A DNA stretch of 7,529 nucleotides from Spirochaetaceae bacterium (GTDB taxonomy: Bacteria; Spirochaetota; Spirochaetia; Sphaerochaetales; Sphaerochaetaceae): the NCBI GenBank assembly GCA_016649775.1, contig JAENWY010000108.1:1-7529 (forward strand), read 5' to 3'. Below are positions 1 through 7,528 of this stretch, piece by piece. The notes beneath the pieces were generated by a model. The model was not told the origin of the DNA and ran no database searches. It was given only the letters and a program-made list of their open reading frames with translations. Made by a program: the position numbers and the translations under genes. Within the stretch, counting starts at the first letter, position 1, and every line of letters begins with the position of its first letter.

Positions 1-226
1 TGATACTTTTCTGACCAGAGTTCTGCCAAATTAAAATAATCAAAATATGAAAAGACTTTGATGGATAGCTTATTCTAATAAGAATTATATATTTACGTAA
101 TGGCTCATTTTACTATCACAATTAGTGATTTCTTCCATTTTTATGAAATTTTACATAACAATACCCATTAAATCAAGCAATATAACTTACATGCAAAAAT
201 TAATGCAACATTCTGCAATTATCATG
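1..226. other. no supportable gene
   Basis: AT-rich stretch at the window edge. No reading frame here has a recognisable domain, a convincing ribosome binding site or a plausible length. A GTG-initiated frame runs from 125 to 346, but it crosses the tRNA promoter and ends inside the tRNA, so it is spurious. I see no clear hairpin, repeat or terminator in this stretch. Confidence 0.6.
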
Positions 227-255
227 TTGACATTATTTTTCATAAGCTATATATT
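227..255 (+). promoter_or_regulatory. sigma-70 type promoter of tRNA-fMet
   Basis: A perfect -35 hexamer TTGACA (227-232), a 17-base spacer and TATATT (250-255, five of six matches to TATAAT) form a near-consensus housekeeping promoter. Transcription would start near 262, about 9 bases before the mature tRNA 5' end at 271. The strength of the match suits a stable-RNA gene. It is the best promoter in the window. Confidence 0.85.
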
Positions 256-270
256 CATGAAAGTAATCGT

Positions 271-343
271 CGCGAGATGGAGAAGTTGGAATCTCGACGG
301 GCTCATAACCCGTAGGTCGCAGGTCCGAGTCCTGCTCTCGCTA
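271..343 (+). tRNA. initiator tRNA-fMet (CAU)
   Basis: All four arms fold: acceptor 271-277/336-342, D stem GAGA/TCTC (280-283/292-295), anticodon stem ACGGG/CCCGT (297-301/309-313) and T stem GCAGG/CCTGC (319-323/331-335). The anticodon CAT is at 304-306 in loop CTCATAA. Three features mark it as the initiator rather than elongator Met: three consecutive G-C pairs at the base of the anticodon stem, an A11-U24 pair in the D stem, and an unpaired 1-72 position (C271 opposite T342). The discriminator is A343. The 3' CCA is not encoded, so a CCA-adding enzyme must supply it. Oddities: the 1-72 mismatch is C-U rather than the usual C-A, and the T loop reads TCCGAGT, so position 55 (normally U, modified to pseudouridine) is C. 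Its product starts translation with formyl-methionine. It is transcribed alone from the promoter just upstream. Confidence 0.93.
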
Positions 344-348
344 TAGTA

Positions 349-421
349 ATGATGTCGTTAGGACTAGTAAGTACACAAAGGTGGCTACTAGGTCAGCAGT
401 GCCTATACATCGTAATTTTTT
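349..421 (+). terminator. long hairpin plus T6 after tRNA-fMet
   Basis: The arms 349-355 and 407-413 pair (7 bp, one G-U). Inside them 359-362 pairs with 402-405, and 363-369 pairs with 386-393 (ACTAGTA with TACTAG-GT, one bulged G). A run of six T follows at 416-421. The shape fits an intrinsic terminator for the tRNA transcript, but at about 65 bases with internal loops it is larger than a simple terminator. It may instead be a small structured RNA or a 3' processing element. I did not recognise it as SRP RNA (no GGAAG-type loop), RNase P RNA, tmRNA or 6S RNA. Confidence 0.5.
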
Positions 422-470
422 GGCAATCTGTTTTGCACCAATGGGTAGCAAGTAGGTTGCCTTCTTTATT
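422..470 (+). terminator. second strong hairpin with T-rich tail
   Basis: The outer stem GGCAATCT/AGGTTGCC (422-429/454-461, 8 bp with one G-U) leads to an inner stem of TTGC/GCAA (433-436/448-451) with a flanking T-G pair. A top stem ACC/GGT (437-439/444-446) closes the loop AATG (440-443). T-rich sequence follows (462-470). At about 16 bp it is the most stable-looking hairpin in the window. It sits directly behind the T6 of the previous hairpin, so the two act either as tandem terminators or as the 3' end of a small RNA. There is no plus-strand protein gene nearby. Confidence 0.5.
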
Positions 471-506
471 CTAATATTGTTTCTATAAATAGTATCACAA
501 GACTAT

Positions 507-549
507 AAAAAAAGGTTCTATGAAAAATTACTAAACTCTTCTAAAACCC
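507..549 (-). terminator. candidate terminator of udk
   Basis: Read on the minus strand downstream of the udk stop, GGTTT (548-544) can pair with GAACC (518-514). A weaker inner helix, rich in A-U and G-U pairs, lies between them, and a run of seven T follows immediately (the A run at 507-513 on the plus strand). The stem is weak but is in the right place for an intrinsic terminator. Confidence 0.45.
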
Positions 550-573
550 TTTATATGACTTCTATATAATATA

Positions 574-1194
574 TTAAAAATTAGTATCTGAAGTTATTGA
601 TTGCACAAATGGAATTAATACAGCTAGTGCATTTTCATTTTGTCCACCTTCAGGAATAATTATATCAGCGTATTCTTTTGTAGGTTCAATAAAATTAAAA
701 TGCCCAGGTCTTACTACTTCTAAATATTGTTTCATTACACTATCTGGAGTTCTTCCTCTCTCTGCTACATCTCTTTGAATTCTTCTTATTAACCGAATAT
801 CAGCTGGTGTATCAATAAATAATTTAAGATCTAATAAGTCTCTAATAAATGTTTCATATAAAACCATTAAGCCCTCAACTATTACTAATTTACAAGGTTC
901 AACATGAATTACAGCTTGAGCTCTCCTGTGATGAACAAAATCATAAGTAGGCATATCAATTGCTTCACCATTTTTTAAAGTAATCAAATGTTTTTCTAAT
1001 AATTCCATATCAAAAGCATCTGGATGATCAAAATTAAAGGCCGTTATATTTTCATTATTTACAAAAGTTGCACTTTTATAATAATTATCTTGAGGAATAA
1101 AAGCAAAATCACTACAGACTTCGCCTATCTTTCTTACTACAGTAGATTTACCTGATCCAGAACCACCTGTTACACCTATGATTTTAACTTGCAT
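574..1194 (-). CDS. udk: uridine kinase (uridine/cytidine kinase)
   Basis: Cytosolic enzyme that phosphorylates uridine and cytidine to UMP and CMP in pyrimidine salvage. The 206-residue protein is the usual family length and has every expected motif: P-loop GGSGSGKST (residues 10-18), the catalytic-Asp segment QDNYYK with D36, NFDHPDAFD (54-62), YDF-HHRR (84-91), the hydrophobic strand ending IVEGLMVLY (105-113), the Arg-rich lid RRIQRDVAERGR (137-148), and the conserved C-terminal EPTKEYADIIIPEGG (170-184). I chose the ATG at 1194 because GGAGA (1204-1200 on the plus strand) stands 5 bases upstream. The longer frame from a TTG at 1206 would bury this site inside the coding region and adds only four unconserved residues. 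It appears to be a single-gene transcription unit, divergent from the lipoprotein gene. The family assignment is firm; substrate preference between uridine and cytidine cannot be read from sequence. Confidence 0.95.
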   Translation of the reverse strand: MQVKIIGVTGGSGSGKSTVVRKIGEVCSDFAFIPQDNYYKSATFVNNENITAFNFDHPDAFDMELLEKHLITLKNGEAIDMPTYDFVHHRRAQAVIHVEPCKLVIVEGLMVLYETFIRDLLDLKLFIDTPADIRLIRRIQRDVAERGRTPDSVMKQYLEVVRPGHFNFIEPTKEYADIIIPEGGQNENALAVLIPFVQSITSDTNF

Positions 1195-1199
1195 AAAAG

Positions 1200-1204
1200 T
1201 CTCC
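1200..1204 (-). promoter_or_regulatory. Shine-Dalgarno site of udk
   Basis: GGAGA on the minus strand, five bases before the ATG at 1194. It decides the start in favour of the ATG over the in-frame TTG at 1206. Confidence 0.8.
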
Positions 1205-1267
1205 AATAAATTTTCTTTATAAAATAAAACTATAGAGTGACGTTGTAGAACTTAATCAATCTAAATT

Positions 1268-1311
1268 ATTATACAAAATTTCTATTATATGTTTTATGGA
1301 TTTTATAAAAC
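1268..1311 (-). promoter_or_regulatory. candidate promoter/operator region of udk
   Basis: Two perfect TATAAT hexamers occur on the minus strand upstream of udk (plus-strand coordinates 1268-1273 and 1284-1289). Neither has a good -35 partner. An inverted repeat GTTTTAT/ATAAAAC (1291-1297/1305-1311, 7-base spacer) covers the -35 area of the nearer hexamer and could bind a regulator. In sequence this AT-rich, such matches arise easily by chance. Confidence 0.3.
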
Positions 1312-1471
1312 GAAACAATAAAATTACTCTAAACCTATATCAATATATATAATAACATTTATATTTTCAATTATAACCCTCTTGATAACATTATAAATAT
1401 TATGATTTCTAAATTCATCTAAAAATAAAGAACATATTAAAACACAAAAGAAACAGTTACCTTTTTTGTTT

Positions 1472-1522
1472 TATAATGCTTATATTATTAAAAATCTATA
1501 AAAAATATAACTTAAAACGGAG
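1472..1522 (+). promoter_or_regulatory. candidate promoter -10 and SD of lipoprotein gene
   Basis: TATAAT at 1472-1477 has no convincing -35 (the best is GAAACA at 1450-1455, 16-base spacer). GGAG at 1519-1522 is a well-placed Shine-Dalgarno site, six bases from the ATG at 1529. The SD is convincing; the -10 is only plausible. Confidence 0.45.
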
Positions 1523-1528
1523 TCTAGA

Positions 1529-1960
1529 ATGAAAACAAAATTCAAAAAATTTATCTTTGTACTATTTACTATATTATGCACTACTACTTTTACTAGTTGC
1601 ATATCTCTTTCTCCAGACCACTTTATCTCTCCTCGATGGCTAATTGGAACTTGGGGAAATAGCACGGTACCTACTACTACAAGATTCACAATTAGCCAGA
1701 ATGAAATTATCAGATATAAAGAAATAGAAAATGTTAGTTCAACACAATCTGTTGTAGAAGAATTTACTCAATGGCTTTCAAACAATAAGAATAGTTATAT
1801 AAATTACAATGAAGGTTCAGATAGTTATAGTTTTGTTTATCATGATGATAATTTAGACATTATCACCAAATTTGAAAAAATAGATGATTGTACAATTAAA
1901 TACTCGGTAAATACGAATGGAAAAATCCAAGAGAGTATTGAACTGACTAAAGTTAAGTAA
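1529..1960 (+). CDS. small secreted lipoprotein, lipocalin-like
   Basis: The 143-residue precursor begins with a lysine-rich n-region (MKTKFKK), a hydrophobic core (residues 8-20) and a lipobox-like FTSC. Cys24 is the probable lipidated residue, which predicts a mature protein of 120 residues tethered to a membrane surface. Phe rather than Leu at -3 is looser than the standard lipobox and is tolerated best in spirochaetes. The mature part begins with WLIGTWG (37-43), followed by TTRFTISQNEII, and alternates short beta-strand-like segments (FTISQNEIIRY, SYSFVYHDD, TIKYSVN). That resembles the start of small lipocalin-like lipoproteins that judge or bind small molecules, but the ligand is unknown. 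A good GGAG site precedes the ATG. It is monocistronic by position. The lipoprotein call is reasonably firm; the fold is an inference and I recognise no named family. Confidence 0.8.
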   Translation: MKTKFKKFIFVLFTILCTTTFTSCISLSPDHFISPRWLIGTWGNSTVPTTTRFTISQNEIIRYKEIENVSSTQSVVEEFTQWLSNNKNSYINYNEGSDSYSFVYHDDNLDIITKFEKIDDCTIKYSVNTNGKIQESIELTKVK

Positions 1961-1980
1961 AAGAATAGTTCATTTAATAC

Positions 1981-2005
1981 TTTTGGTAAGTTATTCCAAA
2001 ATTTT
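1981..2005 (+). terminator. weak candidate terminator of lipoprotein gene
   Basis: TTTTGG (1981-1986) pairs with CCAAAA (1996-2001) across a 9-base loop, and TTTT follows. It lies 21 bases after the stop codon. The stem is short, with only two G-C pairs. The remaining bases up to the next gene at 2232 are almost pure A/T and show nothing else beyond possible promoter elements. Confidence 0.4.
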
Positions 2006-2194
2006 AGTAAAAAATTTAATATTTATATTATTATTTTTAAATAAATATATAAAAATTATTTTATCAAACCTATTTACTTGTTGAATAATAAATAAGCAAA
2101 AAATAAAAATTTAAAATAAAATTAAATGAAAAAATAAATATTCAAACAATCCATAAAAAACAAATAGTTTAAAAATTAATGCTTGGTAATACTG

Positions 2195-2223
2195 TTTACA
2201 ATATAAAAAAATTTATCTAATAT
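2195..2223 (+). promoter_or_regulatory. candidate promoter of the UPF0371 gene
   Basis: TTTACA (2195-2200, five of six to TTGACA) is followed after 17 bases by TAATAT (2218-2223, four of six to TATAAT). If used, the transcript would begin at about 2230, right at the ATG at 2232, giving a leaderless or near-leaderless mRNA. That would agree with the absence of any SD. An alternative is TACAAT at 2197-2202 as the -10 element, with a poor -35. Confidence 0.3.
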
Positions 2224-2231
2224 TAAAAGCC

Positions 2232-3752
2232 ATGAAGAAAAATAATTTAGGCTTTGACAACCAACGGTATTTAGAAACTCAAACCGATTCTATATTAACG
2301 AGAATGAAACAGTTTCATGGAAAGCTCTATTTAGAGTGCGGCGGTAAATTACTCTATGACTATCATGCATCAAGAGTCCTTCCCGGTTTTGATCCCAACG
2401 TAAAAATTCAGGTATTTAAAAAATTAAAAGACAAAATTGATGTAATCATCTGTATTTATGCAGGAGATATTGAACGAAAAAAAATTCGTGCTGATTTTGG
2501 TATTACATATGATGTTGATACTTTAAAAATGATTGATGATTTTACCGATTATGGACTCCATGTTAAAGGCGTAGTTATTACTCGCTATGAAGAACAACCC
2601 TCAGCAACTCAATTCAAGCAATTACTAGAACGTCGTGGAATCTCTGTTTATACACATAAGAAAACAAAAGGTTATCCAACTGATGTAGATTTAATTGTAT
2701 CTGAACAAGGTTATGGAGCAAATGAATACATAGAAACAGAAAGACCAATTGTTATTGTAACTGCTCCTGGTCCTGGTTCTGGTAAACTAGCAACATGTCT
2801 TTCTCAACTATATTATGATAATAAAAATGGTATTGAATCTGGCTATGCTAAATTTGAAACCTTTCCTGTATGGGATGTACCTCTTAATAATTTAGTTAAT
2901 GTAGCTTATGAAGCTGCAACAGCTGATTTAGGAGATATTAATAGACTAGATCATTTTCATTTAGAGGCATATGGCAAAAAATCAATTAACTACAACAGAG
3001 ATCTTGATGCATTTCCTCTTCTAAAAAGAATCATAGAAAAGATATCTGGAAAAGCTTCTTTTTATAATTCACCAACTGATATGGGTGTTAATAGAATCTC
3101 TTCAGGAATTATTGACATGGATATCTGCGAAAAAGCGGCTAAAATTGAAATAATAAGAAGATATTACAGAGCGTCTGTAGAATATGCATTAGGCTTTGGT
3201 ACTCAACAAACTATTGAAAATCTACAGATATTGATGCAGAACCATAATATTAAACTTGAAGAGAGAGCTGTTGTAACAGCTGCAGAAGCTAAAAGACTTG
3301 AAGGAATCGAGAGAAACAAAGGTTCTGAAAATGTTGTGGCTGCCGGTGCAATGCAATTATCTGATGGAACAATAATTTGTGGATTAAACTCACCTATACT
3401 TCATGAAAGTGCTGCTATGATACTTAATGCAATTAAAACCTTAGCCGGTATTCCGGATTCAATTGATTTAATTCCTAAGAATATTATTCAATCAATTAGT
3501 TCAATGAAGCAAAATGTTTTATCAAGTAAAGGTGTAAGCCTTGATGTTGATGAAGTATTAATAGCATTAGCTGTTAGTGCAGCATCAAATCCTGCTGCAG
3601 AAGCTGGAATAAAACAACTAAAAAATCTTAGAGGTGCTGATGCTCATCTAACACATATCCCAGCTAATGGTGATGAAACGGGTTTAAGAAAGCTAGGTAT
3701 TAACTTAACAAGTAATGCTAAGTTTGCAACTAAACAAATGATGAACAAATAA
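2232..3752 (+). CDS. UPF0371 / DUF1846 family protein
   Basis: At 506 residues this is a full-length member of the conserved UPF0371 (DUF1846) family, found in many low-GC and other bacteria; I know of no settled biochemical role. Family hallmarks seen: N-terminal LGFDNQRYLETQ, GGKLLYDYHASRVLPGFDPN (38-56), ICIYAGDIERKKIRADFGITYD (73-94), VITRYE (115-120), THKKTKGYPTDVD (141-153), the P-loop-like TAPGPGSGKLATCLSQLY (177-194), KFETFPVWDVPL (207-218), HLEAYGK (243-249), NYNRD-AFP (253-262) and SPTDMGVNR (280-288). The C-terminal part (about 370-506) looks like a separate small domain. GPGSGK resembles a nucleotide-binding loop but lacks the G-x4-GK-[ST] pattern, so kinase or NTPase activity should not be assumed. 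The start is supported because the conserved N-terminus begins at once, although there is no SD upstream. It probably acts in the cytosol, as it has no signal peptide or membrane segment. It is transcribed alone. Confidence 0.93.
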   Translation: MKKNNLGFDNQRYLETQTDSILTRMKQFHGKLYLECGGKLLYDYHASRVLPGFDPNVKIQVFKKLKDKIDVIICIYAGDIERKKIRADFGITYDVDTLKMIDDFTDYGLHVKGVVITRYEEQPSATQFKQLLERRGISVYTHKKTKGYPTDVDLIVSEQGYGANEYIETERPIVIVTAPGPGSGKLATCLSQLYYDNKNGIESGYAKFETFPVWDVPLNNLVNVAYEAATADLGDINRLDHFHLEAYGKKSINYNRDLDAFPLLKRIIEKISGKASFYNSPTDMGVNRISSGIIDMDICEKAAKIEIIRRYYRASVEYALGFGTQQTIENLQILMQNHNIKLEERAVVTAAEAKRLEGIERNKGSENVVAAGAMQLSDGTIICGLNSPILHESAAMILNAIKTLAGIPDSIDLIPKNIIQSISSMKQNVLSSKGVSLDVDEVLIALAVSAASNPAAEAGIKQLKNLRGADAHLTHIPANGDETGLRKLGINLTSNAKFATKQMMNK

Positions 3753-3774
3753 TCTATCACGATTAATCATTATG

Positions 3775-3810
3775 CCTCTTTCTCATTTTATGAGAGAGAG
3801 GTTTATTTTA
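3775..3810 (+). terminator. intrinsic terminator between convergent genes
   Basis: A 12-bp hairpin (3775-3786 with 3790-3801, one G-U pair, TTT loop) is followed by TTTATTTTA (3802-3810). It ends the UPF0371 transcript. The same stem lies directly behind the stop codon of the minus-strand HAD gene, whose last codons form the plus-strand T tract. It may also stop that transcript, though the minus-strand tail has no good T run. Confidence 0.85.
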
Positions 3811-4486
3811 TTAAATCCATCATCTGTTCTAATGATTCAATTTCAAAAGTAGGAACTATAAGAGGGCCTCTTTCATTATTGTTAGTATTTAACCATATAG
3901 TATCAATAGAGGACCTCAGACCCCCTTCTATATCACTTTCAAGCCTATCTCCAATAATTAAACATTCATCTCTCTCAGCTTTTATTGTATTTAGTACAAT
4001 ATCAAAGAATTCAATATCAGGTTTTTGACAACCCATATCAGAACTGATAAAATAATTCGAGAAATATGATTCTATGCCTGAGGCCTTCGCTCTACCATAT
4101 TGAGTTTCTCTTACACCATTAGTTATCATCCAGATATTATAACCATCATTTTTTAATATATCTAATACCTCCCTAGCATAAGGCATTAAGCAAGTCTGTT
4201 GTGACAATATTAGAGTGAATAATCTATCAAATTCAAAAGGATCTATATCTAATGATAACTCCTCACAAAAGTTTTTAAACCTAAGTACTAATAACTTTTC
4301 TTGAGAGAGTTCTCCTCTTTCATAAGCTTGCCAACAGGCTTTATTAACTCTATGGTATACATTGAGCACTGCTGTATCAAATTCAATATTAAAAATTTTT
4401 CCAATTTCATAAAAAGCATTTTTCTCACCACAACTATAATCAAAAATAGTATTATCTGCATCAAATAAAAAGTGTTTATATTTCAT
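3803..4486 (-). CDS. HAD-family phosphatase, YjjG-like pyrimidine 5'-nucleotidase
   Basis: Haloacid-dehalogenase-type phosphatase of 227 residues with all four motifs: I, FDADNT with nucleophile D9 and acid/base D11; II, ITNG (121-124); III, K155 in QKPD; IV, IIGDRLESD with D180 and D185. The helical cap lies between motifs I and II (about 16-100). The DADNT signature, the length and IIGDRLESDIEGG match the YjjG/YfnB branch, whose best-studied member removes phosphate from non-canonical pyrimidine nucleotides such as 5-halogenated dUMP and dTMP, a nucleotide-pool cleaning role. Substrate here is inferred from the family; a different small phosphate ester is possible. The start ATG at 4486 is the natural N-terminus just before motif I, although no SD is visible. 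The gene is separated from the upstream glycosyltransferase gene by 198 AT-rich bases, so it probably has its own promoter. Confidence 0.88.
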   Translation of the reverse strand: MKYKHFLFDADNTIFDYSCGEKNAFYEIGKIFNIEFDTAVLNVYHRVNKACWQAYERGELSQEKLLVLRFKNFCEELSLDIDPFEFDRLFTLILSQQTCLMPYAREVLDILKNDGYNIWMITNGVRETQYGRAKASGIESYFSNYFISSDMGCQKPDIEFFDIVLNTIKAERDECLIIGDRLESDIEGGLRSSIDTIWLNTNNNERGPLIVPTFEIESLEQMMDLIK

Positions 4487-4560
4487 AAAATAATAATAAA
4501 CAATTTTTTTTATTTTTGATAGAAGGTATAAAATAATTTCCTACTATTACTATAAAAGAA

Positions 4561-4588
4561 ATAATACTTATATTCTTTATTAAAACAA
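4561..4588 (-). promoter_or_regulatory. weak candidate promoter of the HAD gene
   Basis: On the minus strand, TTGTTT (4588-4583) and TATTAT (4566-4561), spaced 16 bases, give three of six and five of six matches. In A/T-rich sequence this is only suggestive. The rest of 4487-4684 holds an AT-only inverted repeat (AAATTGAA 4621-4628 with TTCAATTT 4660-4667) and nothing else I can name. Confidence 0.25.
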
Positions 4589-4684
4589 CCAACTACGAAA
4601 TAAAATCTAGCAAGTAACTCAAATTGAAAAAAATATGGCTCAATCACTAATAATATTTATTCAATTTTTTTTTAAATCAAATAA

Positions 4685-6862
4685 TTATTTATCATGTCCT
4701 TTTTGAATAATTAACATTTTATAAAAAGCTTCTAATTCTATAGTTAAACTATCAATTGAATACTTTTGAGCATAATTTTTTGCATTAAGAGACATTTCAT
4801 CACGAAGAGCTTTATTGTTTATTAATTTAATAACTTCATTTGACCATTGGGTTAAATCTGGACCAGTTTTAAAACCATTGAAATTATTTGTAATAACATC
4901 ATCAGTACCACTGGATCTAATACAAACAACAGGGCATTTACCTTCCATTGCTTCAATAAGAACCATTCCCTGTGTTTCTGATTGGGAAGAAAATACAAAT
5001 AAATCAGATGCCATATAATAAGCTGGGATTTTATTCGGTTCTATTTTCCCGCATAGAATTATATTTTCATCCATATTTAAAGTCTTAATCTTTTGGTTTA
5101 AAAATTCTTTTTCTGGTCCTTCTCCAATAATAATACATTTGAATTTAACTGAGGTCTTTTCTTTAATTAATTTTAATCCATCAATTAGAAACTCTGCATT
5201 TTTTTCGGGTGAAAGTCTAAAAACTGAACATAATAAAAGTTCATTTTCTTGAACAAAACTATCTCTAATTTCTTTTACTATTTTAGTATCAATATTTTCA
5301 TAGGCCTTACTATCAATACCTGTAGGCATTACAAGTTTAGGTCTACTTACACCAATATTTTCTAAATACTCTTTAGCCGATTGTGTTGGAGCTATTATTC
5401 CGTCACATTTTTGAGCAAACATCTTGATAATTCTATGTGAAAGAATATTTTTAAAAAGTAACTTTCCAAATGGAATATTCTCTGAATATTTTTCCAGTCT
5501 AGTATGATAAGTAAGAACAATAGGAATATTATTCTTTTTTGCAAGTTTCAAAGCTTTTTTACCCATCCAAAAAGGATGATGAACATGAATAATATCAAAC
5601 CTATATTTATTAAAGTTTTTCTCTATAGCTGATGAATAAATGTTTGAAATAGCAAAAGGAAATTTTCCAGAGTCACTATATTTAAGCAGTTTACATCTTA
5701 TAACATCAAAATCATTTATATCGTTATCGGGATAGTCAGGTGCAAATATTACTACCTTATTTCCTCTATCACGCAAAGTCGAAGCTAATCTATAAATCGA
5801 AATTGGGACGCCCCCAATAAAAGGCAAATAATTATTTGTAAACATTGCAATAGATAGTTTATTATTCTTGTTACTATCATCTAGATTGTTAAAATCTCTA
5901 TAATAATTCATTTCCTTGGAAATTTTATTATAAATTAATAAACTAAATATCAATAAAGAAATCAATAGGATTATTATATTTATAAAATGTACATAAAGCA
6001 GAGTATGTATCATATACCACAAACCAATCCACAACCTTAATATGGGATTATTATATTGAGGTGTAACTGAAATATAATTAACTGAATTAATTGTGTTATT
6101 TATATCTACTTTCACATATCCATAATTATTTTCTTGTGATATTCCACCCGCTTTCCCACATGAATAGTAATTAACATTTTCTATAGTATCTAATTTATAA
6201 ATATCACCAGAATAAAAAACTCCAGAAATGCTATATTTTGAAAGTAAATTCATTAAGTTTTTATTATAAATAGTATTATCACCTACCCCAGAAATTGGGC
6301 TGTTATCCATTACTATAAATATTTTATTAAAATCTTTTGCTTTTTTTAACTCATCCATTAACCAACTTAGTTGGATTTCCCGAGAAGAAACAACTGTTGA
6401 ATCAAGGAAAATAAAATAGGCATTATTATATGTAAATGAGAAATAAGCAGATCCAAAATGTCTGTAATATCTCATATATCCTTTATCAGATATTTCAGTT
6501 CCTCCAATACCTATAATATTAGGATTTTTAAGAGTGGTAAGTGATCTATTTAAAAGTCTATATTTTTCTTCAGCACCATCCAAAACAGAATTACCTGTTG
6601 AAATCAAAAATTTAATATTAGTGTCTGAATTAATATTTGGGACAATTCTTTTAGCAAATACATCTTTAGAGTTTTGAATTGAACTCACTACTGCAAATGA
6701 ATAATTGGTACTGGGCTTATCCATATTTAACAATTTAATATTATTAAAATTATGATCATTAAAATCTGATTGCTCAATATATAAATAGATTCTATATGAA
6801 AAACTAAATATTAAAAAGAAAATTAAAAATCCAATGATTTTTTTTGTAAATTTTATATTCAA
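4685..6862 (-). CDS. membrane-anchored pseudo-metallophosphoesterase fused to GT4 glycosyltransferase
   Basis: A 725-residue fusion. A membrane anchor (residues 9-28) leads to a domain (about 53-268) with the layout of calcineurin-like phosphoesterases: FAVVSSIQ, ISTGNSV, IGGTE, RYYRHFGSAYFSF, FIFLDS, IFIVMDNSP, FYSGDIY. The usual ligands in D-x-H, GD, GNH, H and GH-x-H are all replaced (S61, Q63, N91, G121/T122, D186/N187, D220, Y222), so I predict no phosphatase activity. A second membrane segment (about 291-312) follows, with an aromatic, possibly interfacial, stretch before it. Residues 335-717 form a GT-B, family GT4 enzyme: NYLPFIGGVP (344-353), HVHHPFWMG (426-434), TYHTR (451-455), SVFRLSPEKN (546-555), GEGPE (580-584), ASDLFVFSSQSETQG (618-632) and the EX7E pair E629/E637. 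This branch resembles diacylglycerol glucosyltransferases, so a lipid acceptor and nucleotide-sugar donor are likely but unproven. Two crossings with N-in put the dead domain outside and the GT inside. Start is TTG at 6862 with AAGGA 8 bases upstream. It is second in a pair with the VTT protein. Confidence 0.85.
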   Translation of the reverse strand: MNIKFTKKIIGFLIFFLIFSFSYRIYLYIEQSDFNDHNFNNIKLLNMDKPSTNYSFAVVSSIQNSKDVFAKRIVPNINSDTNIKFLISTGNSVLDGAEEKYRLLNRSLTTLKNPNIIGIGGTEISDKGYMRYYRHFGSAYFSFTYNNAYFIFLDSTVVSSREIQLSWLMDELKKAKDFNKIFIVMDNSPISGVGDNTIYNKNLMNLLSKYSISGVFYSGDIYKLDTIENVNYYSCGKAGGISQENNYGYVKVDINNTINSVNYISVTPQYNNPILRLWIGLWYMIHTLLYVHFINIIILLISLLIFSLLIYNKISKEMNYYRDFNNLDDSNKNNKLSIAMFTNNYLPFIGGVPISIYRLASTLRDRGNKVVIFAPDYPDNDINDFDVIRCKLLKYSDSGKFPFAISNIYSSAIEKNFNKYRFDIIHVHHPFWMGKKALKLAKKNNIPIVLTYHTRLEKYSENIPFGKLLFKNILSHRIIKMFAQKCDGIIAPTQSAKEYLENIGVSRPKLVMPTGIDSKAYENIDTKIVKEIRDSFVQENELLLCSVFRLSPEKNAEFLIDGLKLIKEKTSVKFKCIIIGEGPEKEFLNQKIKTLNMDENIILCGKIEPNKIPAYYMASDLFVFSSQSETQGMVLIEAMEGKCPVVCIRSSGTDDVITNNFNGFKTGPDLTQWSNEVIKLINNKALRDEMSLNAKNYAQKYSIDSLTIELEAFYKMLIIQKGHDK

Positions 6863-6870
6863 AATAATTA

Positions 6871-6875
6871 TCCTT
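6871..6875 (-). promoter_or_regulatory. Shine-Dalgarno site deciding a TTG start
   Basis: AAGGA on the minus strand, eight bases before the TTG at 6862, inside the 23-base gap after the upstream stop codon. The residues that follow (NIKFTKK then a hydrophobic anchor) make a natural membrane-protein N-terminus. This supports the rare start codon, which probably lowers expression relative to the gene upstream. Confidence 0.7.
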
Positions 6876-6885
6876 AAATTTGATT

Positions 6886-7473
6886 TTAGAAAAGAGATTT
6901 AATATAATTAAATATTACAGTTATTCCTATACTATAAATTGCTATAGATAGTGGCTTTCCTAGTAAAATAATAGAAATAAAATATCTGAATCGCATTTTT
7001 GTTAATCCAGCAATATAACATAAATAATCATCTGGTGCACCTGGAAGAAAAATAGCTGCTGTAAATATTTTATCAAATTTCTTTTGATTATTAATAGAAT
7101 TTAAGTATTTTTCAAGTTTCGTATTGCCAACCATCTTTTTGACCAATTCAGTACCATATTTTTTTGATAATAAAAAATTGATACTTGAACCTATACATAT
7201 TGCACAATAATTATAAATAAAACCATATATTGGACCAAATAGAATTATACAAACAACACTTCCAATAGTTGAAGGCAAAATTGGGATTACAACTTGAATT
7301 ATTTGAATAACAATAAATATTGCAACTTCCCATATTCCAAAACTAGAAATATAATTCTCGAATGATTTAGTTGAACTAAATACACCTTGTTTAAACATGT
7401 AAATTACAAACATTATTATAATTAAAATTATTGAAAGGGTTATGATATTTATTAATTTGTCTTTATTTTTCAT
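6886..7473 (-). CDS. VTT-domain (TVP38/TMEM64, DedA superfamily) membrane protein
   Basis: Integral inner-membrane protein of 195 residues, normal for the TVP38/TMEM64 group. An N-terminal membrane helix (about 8-27) is followed by a short extramembrane stretch, then hydrophobic segments at about 48-68, 70-100, 136-156 and 162-188. The VTT core signature is clear: PILPSTIGSVVCIILFGPIYGF (64-85), with the FGPxxG turn at 79-84, a polar re-entrant region GSSINFLLSKKYG (95-107), and FLPGAPDDYLCYIAGLTKM (142-160), the conserved P-x-x-P-D...AGL element. DedA-superfamily members take part in moving lipids across membranes, including undecaprenyl-phosphate and phosphatidylethanolamine; which lipid applies here is not known. 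The start ATG at 7473 has GGAGA 13 bases upstream, rather far. It is the first gene of a tight pair with the glycosyltransferase fusion, which suggests a shared role in glycolipid or envelope-polymer supply. The promoter may lie at or beyond the window edge. Confidence 0.88.
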   Translation of the reverse strand: MKNKDKLINIITLSIILIIIMFVIYMFKQGVFSSTKSFENYISSFGIWEVAIFIVIQIIQVVIPILPSTIGSVVCIILFGPIYGFIYNYCAICIGSSINFLLSKKYGTELVKKMVGNTKLEKYLNSINNQKKFDKIFTAAIFLPGAPDDYLCYIAGLTKMRFRYFISIILLGKPLSIAIYSIGITVIFNYIKSLF

Positions 7474-7504
7474 TCTTATGTAAAATTCTCCAATTATTAT
7501 TGTG

Positions 7505-7528
7505 TGTTAAAGTTTTAAAACTTCAACA
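7505..7528. promoter_or_regulatory. imperfect 24-bp palindrome, candidate operator
   Basis: A 24-base inverted repeat with 11 of 12 position pairs matching. Its core, AAGTTTTAAAACTT (7510-7523), is perfectly self-complementary, and only 7509 against 7524 breaks the symmetry. It lies 32 bases upstream of the VTT gene start. On the minus strand it overlaps a TTGAAG that could be a -35 element, with AATAAT about 19 bases on as a poorly spaced -10. A symmetric site without a loop fits a dimeric repressor better than an RNA hairpin. It could instead be the tail of a terminator for a gene beyond the window. I do not recognise the regulator. Confidence 0.45.

Larger units (their letters stand above)
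1205..1528. other. divergent intergenic region, udk/lipoprotein
   Basis: About 320 bases without a gene, strongly AT-rich. It carries the leader and possible promoter of udk on the left. On the right are a TATAAT (1472-1477) and the leader of the plus-strand lipoprotein gene. I found no tRNA, riboswitch-like fold or peptide gene in between. Confidence 0.6.
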